Positions 1 through 4,932 of a stretch of DNA of 5,719 bases are shown here, piece after piece. Within the stretch, counting starts at the first letter, position 1. The number at the start of each line of letters is the position of its first letter. A model generated the notes under the pieces. It was given only the letters and a program-made list of their open reading frames with translations, ran no database searches and had not been told where the DNA came from. This DNA comes from Streptosporangiaceae bacterium. GTDB taxonomy: Bacteria > Actinomycetota > Actinomycetes > Streptosporangiales > Streptosporangiaceae. The position numbers and the translations under genes are program-made. The DNA is taken from positions 1-5,719 of the forward strand of contig JASHTT010000305.1 in assembly GCA_030040415.1 (NCBI GenBank). The letters run 5' to 3'.

Positions 1-305
1 GCATGATGCTCTCGCTGGCGGTCATCGACAAGCTGACCCCGGACGCCCTCACCGGCGGCCGGTTTATCGCCGGGACCGGGGAGATCGATCCGAGCGGCCA
101 GGTCGAGCCGATCGGCGGCATCCAGCAGAAGATGGCCGGCGCCAGGGCCGCTGGCGCGACGATCTTCCTGACGCCCGCGTCCAACTGCGTCAACACCACC
201 GGTGCCGTGCCCGCGGGGCTGCGCCTGGTGAAGGTGAGCACGCTCGCCGGGGCCGTCACCGCCCTGCAGGACATCAAGAAGGGGCTGCCGACCCCGACAT
301 GCTGA
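1..305 (+). CDS. PDZ/Lon-type (S16) serine protease, YlbL-like, C-terminal fragment
   Basis: This is the 3' end of a gene that begins before the window; 100 complete residues are visible and the stop is TGA at 303-305. The fragment matches the end of the Lon-type S16 proteolytic domain found in actinobacterial PDZ-domain proteases (YlbL-like). It has the LTGGRFIAGTGEID stretch (visible residues 16-29) and then IGGIQQKM, where K43 (codon 129-131) is the expected catalytic lysine of the Ser-Lys dyad. The serine, normally in a GPSAG motif, should lie just upstream; the first visible residues (MMLSLAV) are the usual continuation of that motif. Family members typically carry an N-terminal membrane anchor and a PDZ domain, which cannot be checked here. 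The last codons (from about 294) lie inside the first unit of a tandem repeat that supplies the stop codon, so the extreme C-terminus may be repeat-derived. The family call is firm; substrate and role are unknown. Confidence 0.85.
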   Translation, partial: MMLSLAVIDKLTPDALTGGRFIAGTGEIDPSGQVEPIGGIQQKMAGARAAGATIFLTPASNCVNTTGAVPAGLRLVKVSTLAGAVTALQDIKKGLPTPTC

Positions 306-562
306 CCGGGATGCGGCCGATCCCGCGGGGGTTGTCCCGCGCTGCCCGCCCCGACATGCTGACCGGGATGCGGCGGGTTCCGCGGGGGTGTCCCGCGCCG
401 ACATGCTGACCGGGATGCGGCGGGTCCCGCGGGGGTTGTCCCGGGCTGCCCATCCCGACAGGCTGACGGGGGACACGGCCGGTCCTGCGGGGTTGTAGCG
501 GATGGCCCGCGCCGCCGTGCTGACGGGGACGCGGGCGGTCCCGCGTGGGGTGTCCCGGACAG
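294..562. repeat. Degenerate ~57 bp tandem repeat array, about five units
   Basis: Units start at 294, 351, 398, 455 and 512, giving periods of 57, 47, 57 and 57 bp. Units 1-3 share the 18-base start CCGACATGCTGACCGGGA, followed by a conserved TGCGG and a block resembling CCCGCGGGGGTTGTCCCG. Unit 2 has lost about 10 bp at its 3' end. Units 4 and 5 are progressively diverged (CCGACAGGCTGACGGGG; CCGCCGTGCTGACGGGG). Unit 1 overlaps the last codons and stop of the upstream protease gene. The array is not a CRISPR: the units abut directly, with no unique spacers. It does not stay open in any frame across all units. Confidence 0.85.
324..341 (+). terminator. Possible terminator hairpin in repeat unit 1
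   Basis: CGCGGG (324-329) pairs perfectly with CCCGCG (336-341) around a 6-nt loop, 18 nt after the protease stop codon. Unit 2 can form the same 6-bp stem (381-386 with 392-397). Units 3-5 have lost it. There is no T-run, which is common for GC-rich actinobacterial terminators but makes the call weak. Confidence 0.35.
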
Positions 563-800
563 CAACAGGACGTCCCCGCACGTCAACCTCGGCCTTGCCC
601 GCCGGTGCTTGCGGTGCCTTTCAACGGCCCGCCAGCGAGTGCGCGCGGCACCCGGAAGCGACCCGCCGCCGCCGCGCGCTACCGCGGCGCGTCGGGTCCC
701 GCGAGGGCGTACGCTCGGACTTGACGGGACGACCAGGGCGGGGCGATCAGCGCATGCGTGCGCGTCCTGGCTGGGCCGAAGGGAAGGAGCGCGACCGATC
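563..800 (+). other. Gene-free leader region upstream of the glycosyltransferase
   Basis: No convincing coding sequence is seen here. In-frame extension of the glycosyltransferase upstream to a TTG at 609 gives a Pro/Arg/Ala-rich stretch without family similarity. A 7-bp perfect stem is present, CGCCGCG (670-676) with CGCGGCG (683-689) and a 6-nt loop. Promoter-like elements are TACGCT at 710-715 (fits the actinobacterial TAnnnT -10) and TTGACG at 721-726 (a -35 look-alike), but they are in the wrong order to form one promoter and neither has a good partner. A Shine-Dalgarno sequence follows at 783-789. Confidence 0.5.
783..789 (+). promoter_or_regulatory. Ribosome binding site deciding the glycosyltransferase start
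   Basis: GAAGGAG lies 11 nt before the GTG at 801. It is the only good Shine-Dalgarno sequence near the start of the conserved protein and supports GTG 801 over the upstream in-frame TTG at 609. Confidence 0.6.
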
Positions 801-1931
801 GTGTCGCCTCGCGTGCTGATAGATGCAACCGCGGTTCCTGCCGACCGTGGCGCGCTCGGCCGCTACGTGGATGGCCTGGTCTGCGCGCTGGACGCGGGCG
901 GGGCTGATCTTGCGATGGCCTGCCAGCGGGCCGACGAGGAGCGGTACCGGCGTCTAGTCCCGAATACCACTGTGGTGGCGGGTCCGCCGGCCATCGCGCA
1001 CCGTCCGGCCAGGCTGGCCTGGGAGCAAAGCGGGCTGCCGCTCGTGGCACAGCAGGTCGGCGCGGACGTGATCCACTCCCCGCACTACTCGATGCCGCTG
1101 CGGGCAGGGGCGCCGGTCGTCGTGACTGTGCACGACCTGACGTACTTCACCGAGCCGGACGCGCACAGCCCGGTGACCGCCACCTTCTACAAGGCCGCGA
1201 TCCGCACCTCCGCGCGGCGGGCGACCCGGCTGATAGTCCCGTCCAAAGCGACAAGGGACGAGCTTGTCCGCGTCCTGGCCGCCGACCCGACCAGGATCGA
1301 CGTGGCGTACCACGGCGTCGATCACAGGCTGTTCCACCGGCCCGACGCCAGAGAACTCCGCCAGGTGTCGGACCGCCTTGGCCTGCACGGCCGGGGGTAC
1401 GTCGCCTACCTTGGCACCCTCGAGCCGCGCAAGAACGTGCCCGCCCTGATCGCGGGCTGGGCCGCGGCGGTCGGCGACATGGCCGACCCGCCGGCCCTCG
1501 TGCTGGCGGGCGGCAGCGGCTGGAGCGAGGAAGTCGACGAGGCCGTGGCCCAGGTGCCCGCTGGCCTGCACCTGATCCGGCCGGGTTACCTGCACTTCAA
1601 TGACCTGCCTGGCTACTTCGGCGGTGCCATGGTCGTCGCCTTCCCGAGCACCGGCGAGGGCTTCGGCCTGCCCGCGCTGGAGGCGATGGCGTGCGGCGCC
1701 CCGGTGCTCACCACGCACCGCACTGCACTGCCCGAAGTGGGCGGGGAGGCGGTTGCCTACACCGAGCCGGACGCGCAGAGCATCACGGTGGCGCTGCAGG
1801 GGCTGCTCGCGGATCCGCAGCGGCGCACCTCGCTTGGCGAAGCCGGATACGCCCGGGCCAGGGAGTTCAGCTGGGCGGCTTCGGCCGAGGCGCACATGAT
1901 CAGCTACGAGCGCGCCGCGGGACAGGGCTAG
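801..1931 (+). CDS. GT4-family glycosyltransferase (mannosyltransferase-like)
   Basis: A predicted 376-residue cytoplasmic or membrane-associated GT-B fold enzyme of family GT4, which transfers sugar from a nucleotide-sugar donor with retention of configuration. The N-terminal half starts VSPRVLIDATAV and has the glycine loop GALGRY (17-22) that contacts substrate, HSPHY (92-96) and HDLTYF (111-116). The C-terminal donor domain has YHGVD (170-174), YLGTLEPRKN (203-212, with the R/K pair that contacts donor phosphates in this family), GGSGW (237-241), and PSTGEGFGLPALEA (282-295). The last contains the EX7E signature, E286 and E294. Length is normal for a complete GT4 enzyme. GTG 801 is chosen because a Shine-Dalgarno precedes it and conserved sequence begins within a few residues. 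The gene converges on manC, which supplies GDP-mannose, so mannosyl transfer is a reasonable inference; donor and acceptor are not determined by sequence alone. No signal peptide or membrane helix is evident. Confidence 0.9.
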   Translation: MSPRVLIDATAVPADRGALGRYVDGLVCALDAGGADLAMACQRADEERYRRLVPNTTVVAGPPAIAHRPARLAWEQSGLPLVAQQVGADVIHSPHYSMPLRAGAPVVVTVHDLTYFTEPDAHSPVTATFYKAAIRTSARRATRLIVPSKATRDELVRVLAADPTRIDVAYHGVDHRLFHRPDARELRQVSDRLGLHGRGYVAYLGTLEPRKNVPALIAGWAAAVGDMADPPALVLAGGSGWSEEVDEAVAQVPAGLHLIRPGYLHFNDLPGYFGGAMVVAFPSTGEGFGLPALEAMACGAPVLTTHRTALPEVGGEAVAYTEPDAQSITVALQGLLADPQRRTSLGEAGYARAREFSWAASAEAHMISYERAAGQG

Positions 1932-1966
1932 CCCGCAAAAACCATTAAGCACGGGAACGGGACAGC
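1932..1966 (+). repeat. Left copy of ~35 bp inverted repeat
   Basis: It begins directly after the glycosyltransferase stop codon. CCCGCAAAAACCAT (1932-1945) is an exact reverse complement of 4816-4829. The match continues imperfectly through GGGAACGGG and CAGC, with one 1-bp gap and about four substitutions. See the partner at 4796-4829. Confidence 0.8.
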
Positions 1967-1993
1967 AGCACACGCGCCAGCTACGCGCGCGCG

Positions 1994-2016
1994 GCCTGCG
2001 CGGTCTCGGCGCGGGC
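1994..2016 (+). terminator. Candidate terminator hairpin for the glycosyltransferase
   Basis: GCCTGCGC (1994-2001) and GCGCGGGC (2009-2016) form an 8-bp stem with a 7-nt loop, 62 nt after the glycosyltransferase stop. One pair (T1997 with G2013) is a G-U wobble in the + strand RNA; in the - strand RNA it would be an A-C mismatch, so the stem favours the + transcript. There is no T-run. It resembles the hairpin at 2046-2068. Confidence 0.45.
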
Positions 2017-2045
2017 GGCTGTCAGAGGGGGATCTTCGAGCCAGG

Positions 2046-2068
2046 GCCTGCGCGGTCGCGGCGCAGGC
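2046..2068 (-). terminator. Candidate terminator hairpin for manC
   Basis: GCCTGCGC (2046-2053) and GCGCAGGC (2061-2068) form a perfect 8-bp stem with a 7-nt loop. On the - strand it starts 5 nt after the manC TAA stop (2074-2076). The stem works on both strands. The 13-bp GGCCTGCGCGGTC here (2045-2057) is also found at 1993-2005, so the two hairpins look like a duplication. There is no U-tract. Confidence 0.55.
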
Positions 2069-2073
2069 GCCTC

Positions 2074-3156
2074 TTACAGGTATCCCTCGCAGCCGCGGCT
2101 GCGAAGCTCGTCGACCACCTGCTTGACCTCCTGAGCCCGGGAACGGTCGCACACGAGCAGCGCGTCGCCCGTGTCGGCGACGACCACGTTGTCGAGACCG
2201 ACGATCGCGATGACCCTGCCGGTCGTCGAGACGATGACCGAGTCCTTCACGTCACGGGCGACGACCAGCGAGTCACCGGTGATCAGCAGGTTCCCTGAAT
2301 CGTCGGTGGCCAGCGACTCGGCTAGCGAGTCGAAGTCGCCGACGTCGCTCCACGCGACGTCGGCGGGCACGGTGGCAACCTTGCCGGCCGCCGCCGCGGC
2401 CTCGAAGACGCCGTAGTCCACGGAGATCTTCTCCAGGCCCGGCCAGACATCCGCCAGGACCTCGTCGCGTGCGGGGGAGTCCCAGGCGTCGGCGATGCGG
2501 CCGATGCCCTCGCTGAGCTGCGGTCGCTGCCTGCGTAGCTCGTCCAGGAAGGTCCGGACGGCGAACACGAAGATTCCGGCGTTCCACAGGTACTGGCCCG
2601 ACTCGAGGTAGGCCGCCGCCACCTCCCGGGACGGCTTCTCCTTGAACTCCGACACCTTCCTGGCGTCGGCTGTGACGTCTTCGCCCAGCTTCAGGTAGCC
2701 GAACCGGACCTCGGCGTGCGCCGGCCTGATGCCGATCGTGCTCAGGTAGCCGTTCCTGGCCGCGTCCGCCGCCTGCAGGATCGCCTGCGTGAACCGGTCC
2801 TGGTCGCCGATGAGATGGTCGGCGGAGAAGGCGGCCATGATCGCGTCGGGGTCGCGCCGTGCCAGCACGGCGCTCGCCAGGCTCACCGCCGCGCAGGAAT
2901 CCTTGGGTGACGGCTCGGCCAGGATGTTCTCCGGCGGAACCTGGGGCAGCTGGCTTGCGATCGCGGCGGCGTGCGCAGCGCCGGTCACCACGTAGACCTG
3001 GGCCGGCGAGCTCAGCGGGGCAAGTCGGTCGACGGTGGCCTGCAGCAGGGACCGGTCGGTGCCGGTCAGCTGGTGCAGGAATTTCGGCCGCCCGGCGCGT
3101 GACAGCGGCCAGAGCCGGGTGCCGCTGCCTCCCGCGAGAATCGTGGAGTAGAGCAT
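2074..3156 (-). CDS. manC: Mannose-1-phosphate guanylyltransferase (GDP-mannose pyrophosphorylase)
   Basis: This 360-residue enzyme converts mannose-1-phosphate and GTP to GDP-mannose and pyrophosphate in the cytoplasm, supplying the donor for mannosylated envelope glycans. The nucleotidyltransferase signature GGSGTRLWPLSR is at residues 9-20, followed by RPKFL (23-27). EPSPKDS (81-87) follows, then ADH (112-114, D113 the expected metal ligand), TIGIRP (140-145), EKP (173-175), WNAGIF (191-196), DYGVFE (247-252) and WSDVG (269-273). About 360 residues is the monofunctional actinobacterial form (as in mycobacteria); the C-terminal phosphomannose isomerase domain of ~470-residue bifunctional enzymes is absent. 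The ATG start is well fixed because the catalytic loop begins at residue 7. No Shine-Dalgarno precedes it, and a -10-like CATAGT ends 6 nt upstream, so the mRNA may be leaderless. It is divergent from the dehydrogenase gene and convergent with the glycosyltransferase gene. The family call is very secure. Confidence 0.95.
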   Translation of the reverse strand: MLYSTILAGGSGTRLWPLSRAGRPKFLHQLTGTDRSLLQATVDRLAPLSSPAQVYVVTGAAHAAAIASQLPQVPPENILAEPSPKDSCAAVSLASAVLARRDPDAIMAAFSADHLIGDQDRFTQAILQAADAARNGYLSTIGIRPAHAEVRFGYLKLGEDVTADARKVSEFKEKPSREVAAAYLESGQYLWNAGIFVFAVRTFLDELRRQRPQLSEGIGRIADAWDSPARDEVLADVWPGLEKISVDYGVFEAAAAAGKVATVPADVAWSDVGDFDSLAESLATDDSGNLLITGDSLVVARDVKDSVIVSTTGRVIAIVGLDNVVVADTGDALLVCDRSRAQEVKQVVDELRSRGCEGYL

Positions 3157-3162
3157 CTAGCC

Positions 3163-3168
3163 ACTATG
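3163..3168 (-). promoter_or_regulatory. Possible -10 element of manC (leaderless layout)
   Basis: On the - strand CATAGT is followed by six bases (GGCTAG) and then the manC ATG. It keeps the key A2 and T6 of the -10 consensus. This spacing would place the transcript start at or next to the A of the start codon. No clear -35 hexamer is seen 16-19 bp upstream. Confidence 0.35.
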
Positions 3169-3214
3169 CCCGATCTCGCGCTGTCCTGGCGCACCAAGCC
3201 CAACGGCGGAGCCC

Positions 3215-3240
3215 GGCCGTGACGGCCGGCCGTGACGGCC
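3215..3240. repeat. Perfect 13-bp tandem duplication
   Basis: GGCCGTGACGGCC occurs twice back to back (3215-3227 and 3228-3240) in the divergent manC/dehydrogenase intergenic region. The second copy overlaps the 14-bp palindrome at 3232-3245, so three GTGAC/GTCAC half-sites lie within 27 bp. Confidence 0.8.
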
Positions 3241-3245
3241 GTCAC
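3232..3245. promoter_or_regulatory. Candidate CRP-family operator palindrome
   Basis: GTGACGGCCGTCAC is a perfect 14-bp palindrome. It has the GTGA-N6-TCAC architecture of CRP/FNR-family sites and also fits, as I recall it, the GTG-N6-GNCAC consensus for Streptomyces Crp. Its centre is about 82 bp upstream of the manC start and about 180 bp upstream of the dehydrogenase start, so it could act on either promoter. Binding is inferred from architecture only. Confidence 0.4.
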
Positions 3246-3323
3246 CGCGGACTGGCCGACCGCCGGTGCCCTGCCGGATCTACTGTGGCATTGAGCACTT
3301 TCCGCCCGGCCACGGTCTGCAGC

Positions 3324-3340
3324 GGGCTCGGTTCGAGCCC
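3324..3340 (+). other. Stable hairpin upstream of the dehydrogenase gene
   Basis: GGGCTCG (3324-3330) and CGAGCCC (3334-3340) form a perfect 7-bp stem with a 3-nt loop (GTT), 77 nt before the ATG at 3418. It is followed by a C-run, not a T-run. It could be a leader structure or an operator. A weak -10-like TAACGT follows at 3357-3362; if that is the promoter, the hairpin lies upstream of transcription and would not be in the RNA. Confidence 0.4.
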
Positions 3341-3406
3341 CCCCGAATTGGGCAGGTAACGTCGCTTCCTTGACGCGCAGTGCTGGTGGGCCAACCGCGA
3401 AGGCAC

Positions 3407-3412
3407 AGGTGA
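3407..3412 (+). promoter_or_regulatory. Ribosome binding site of the sugar dehydrogenase
   Basis: AGGTGA, a 6-base match to the anti-Shine-Dalgarno complement, ends 5 nt before the ATG at 3418. It supports this start over the in-frame TTG 3370. An in-frame GTG at 3409 lies inside the site itself. Confidence 0.65.
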
Positions 3413-3417
3413 AGTTC

Positions 3418-4782
3418 ATGACAGATCTGCCGCGCCTGACGGTGCTCGGGACCGGGTATCTCGGGGTAACGCACGCGGTATGCATGGCGTCGCTGGGGTT
3501 TGAGGTGCTGGGCGTCGACACCGACCCGCGTAAGGTGGCCCTCCTCACGTCGGGCGAAGCGCCGATGGCGGAGCCGGGTCTGACTGACTTGCTGTCGGAG
3601 GGGCTTACCTCGGGACGGCTCGGATTCACTTCGTCGTACGAGCGCGCGGCGGAGTTCGGTGACATCCACTTCGTCTGCGTGGGGACGCCGCAGCGCCGGG
3701 ACGGGCACGGCGCGGACCTGTCGCAGCTGGAAGCCTGCGTGGCGGAGCTAGGGCCGCTGCTGGCGCGGCCATGCGTAGTGGCGGGCAAGTCAACGGTGCC
3801 GGTGGGCACGGCGGCCCGGCTGGCGGCGCGGCTGGCGGCGCTCGCGCCTGCCGGAGAGGCCGCAGCGCTGTGCTGGAACCCCGAGTTCCTGCGGGAGGGG
3901 CACGCCGTCGCTGACACGTTGCGGCCGGACCGGATCGTCGTGGGCGTGGGGGCAGGCCCGGCAGGCGAGCGGGCGGAGGCAGTCCTGCGGGTGGTGTTCA
4001 GCGCGATGACAGCGGCCGGCGTGCCGTTGTTCGTGACCGACCTGCCGACGGCGGAACTGGCGAAGGTCGCGGCTAACGCGTTCCTGGCGACGAAGATCTC
4101 GTTCATCAACGCGGTAGCCGAGGTGTGCGAGCTGAGCGGCGCGGACGTGGGCGTGCTGGCGGGGATCCTCGCCGCCGATCCGCGCATCGGCGGGGCCGGG
4201 CTGCGGCCCGGGCTCGGGTTCGGCGGCGGCTGCCTGCCTAAGGATGTCCGGGCGTTCGTCGACCGGGCCGCCGAGCTCGGCGCGGCGGACGCGCCTGCGC
4301 TGCTCGGCACGGTGGACGCGATCAACCTGGGCAGGCGCACTTCGATGGTGAACCTGGCCTGCGACGTGCTGGGCGGCTCGGTGGCCGGCAAGGCGGTCTG
4401 CGTGCTCGGTGCCGCGTTCAAGGCCGGATCCGATGACGTGCGGGACTCCCCGGCGCTTGACGTGGCGCACATCCTGCACGGGCTGGGCGGGCAGGTCACG
4501 GTGTACGACCCGGCCGCGATGCGGAATGCCGCCGCAACGCATCCGGGCCTGGCGTACGCGCCATCGGCGCTGTCCGCGGCAACCGGTGCCGATGTGGTGC
4601 TGGTGCTGACCGACTGGCCGGAGTTCGCCGCCCTGGACCCCGCGTTGCTTGGCGAGGTCACCGCTGCCCGCCGGATCATCGACGGGCGGTATGTCCTGGA
4701 CCCGGCCGCCTGGCGCGCGGCCGGCTGGCTCTACCGCGCCAATGGGATCCCTGCTCCTGCCCCGTCGGACCAGCTTGCCTGA
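3418..4782 (+). CDS. UDP-glucose/GDP-mannose 6-dehydrogenase family protein
   Basis: A 454-residue cytoplasmic enzyme, full length for the family, that oxidises C6 of a nucleotide sugar to the uronate in two NAD-dependent steps. The N-terminal Rossmann domain has GTGYLG (11-16) and D34 at the end of the second strand for the NAD ribose. GTP (89-91) and KSTVPVGT (124-131) follow. Catalytic elements are NPEFLREG (154-161, E156), K216 and N220 in ELAKVAANAF, and the nucleophile C272 in GFGGGCLPKD. The C-terminal domain has FKAGSDDVRDSP (334-345, K335 and R342). ATG 3418 is chosen by its Shine-Dalgarno. UDP-glucose is the commoner substrate in actinobacteria; the divergent manC makes GDP-mannose a real alternative, and I cannot separate these from motifs. 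The first ~65 codons use more G- and A/T-ending codons than manC, which favours C-ending ones. Confidence 0.9.
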   Translation: MTDLPRLTVLGTGYLGVTHAVCMASLGFEVLGVDTDPRKVALLTSGEAPMAEPGLTDLLSEGLTSGRLGFTSSYERAAEFGDIHFVCVGTPQRRDGHGADLSQLEACVAELGPLLARPCVVAGKSTVPVGTAARLAARLAALAPAGEAAALCWNPEFLREGHAVADTLRPDRIVVGVGAGPAGERAEAVLRVVFSAMTAAGVPLFVTDLPTAELAKVAANAFLATKISFINAVAEVCELSGADVGVLAGILAADPRIGGAGLRPGLGFGGGCLPKDVRAFVDRAAELGAADAPALLGTVDAINLGRRTSMVNLACDVLGGSVAGKAVCVLGAAFKAGSDDVRDSPALDVAHILHGLGGQVTVYDPAAMRNAAATHPGLAYAPSALSAATGADVVLVLTDWPEFAALDPALLGEVTAARRIIDGRYVLDPAAWRAAGWLYRANGIPAPAPSDQLA

Positions 4783-4783
4783 A

Positions 4784-4799
4784 CAGCCGGGCGGGGCTG
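4784..4799 (+). terminator. Small hairpin just after the dehydrogenase stop
   Basis: CAGCC (4784-4788) and GGCTG (4795-4799) form a 5-bp stem with a 6-nt loop, starting one nucleotide after the stop codon. It is weak alone and has no T-run. Confidence 0.25.
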
Positions 4800-4829
4800 A
4801 CCCGTTCCCTGCCTGATGGTTTTTGCGGG
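4796..4829 (-). repeat. Right copy of ~35 bp inverted repeat
   Basis: ATGGTTTTTGCGGG (4816-4829) is the exact reverse complement of 1932-1945. The rest of the 34-bp unit matches the left copy with one 1-bp gap and about four substitutions. It lies 13 nt after the dehydrogenase stop. Read in the direction of transcription, both manC and the dehydrogenase gene run into this element in the same orientation, ending in a T5 tract and GCGGG. Confidence 0.8.
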
Positions 4830-4831
4830 AA

Positions 4832-4861
4832 GCAGCGGCTGACCCGTCAGGTTAACGCTGC
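4832..4861 (+). terminator. Interrupted stem-loop between dehydrogenase and fbiC
   Basis: The outer stem is GCAGCG (4832-4837) with CGCTGC (4856-4861). The inner stem is CTGA (4839-4842) with TCAG (4847-4850) and a CCCG loop. An asymmetric internal loop separates them. The inner part can also be read as a CTGAC-CC-GTCAG operator-like palindrome. GGCTGACCCGT here (4837-4847) repeats 4795-4805, flanking the inverted-repeat copy. It could be a terminator for the dehydrogenase gene or a regulatory site for fbiC. Confidence 0.35.
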
Positions 4862-4898
4862 AGTGTCCCGCCGTCCGGCTGGCCGAAGGGGCGCGGAC

Positions 4899-4904
4899 TA
4901 GGGT
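4899..4904 (+). promoter_or_regulatory. Possible -10 element of fbiC
   Basis: TAGGGT fits the TAnnnT -10 pattern and would place transcription start near 4911, giving a leader of about 20 nt that carries the Shine-Dalgarno at 4921. No recognisable -35 is present at the expected spacing. Confidence 0.3.
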
Positions 4905-4920
4905 GAGGGTTGCCGAAACG

Positions 4921-4925
4921 GGAGG
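4921..4925 (+). promoter_or_regulatory. Strong Shine-Dalgarno of fbiC, aimed at an ATC codon
   Basis: GGAGG (within GGGAGGT, 4920-4926) is the best ribosome binding site in the region. Seven nucleotides later, at the ideal spacing, is ATC (4933-4935) in the fbiC frame rather than ATG, GTG or TTG. Confidence 0.55.
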
Positions 4926-4932
4926 TAACGCC

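Noticed and set aside
294..562. CRISPR array
   Set aside because: Units abut and degrade gradually, with no unique spacers of constant length and no cas genes in view.
721..750. Canonical promoter for the glycosyltransferase using TTGACG at 721
   Set aside because: No TAnnnT hexamer is found 16-19 bp downstream; only a lone -35 look-alike.
609..800. N-terminal extension of the glycosyltransferase to TTG 609
   Set aside because: The extension lacks GT4 similarity, and a Shine-Dalgarno with GTG 801 fits the conserved protein start.
502..819. A 105-codon + strand open frame upstream of and overlapping the glycosyltransferase start
   Set aside because: Arg/Ala/Pro-rich composition, starts inside the degenerate repeat, no Shine-Dalgarno or family similarity.
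954..1973. A 339-codon open frame on the - strand opposite the glycosyltransferase
   Set aside because: It mirrors the coding strand of an intact GT4 gene, has no recognisable domain, and is explained by GC bias.
3066..4679. A 537-codon open frame on the - strand opposite the dehydrogenase gene
   Set aside because: Ser/Ala/Arg/Pro-rich low-complexity translation with no family features, lying over a complete enzyme gene; a typical antisense open frame in high-GC DNA.
1932..4829. Composite transposon or insertion sequence
   Set aside because: The inverted repeats are suggestive, but no transposase or integrase gene is present and no target-site duplication is visible, so it is reported only as an inverted repeat.
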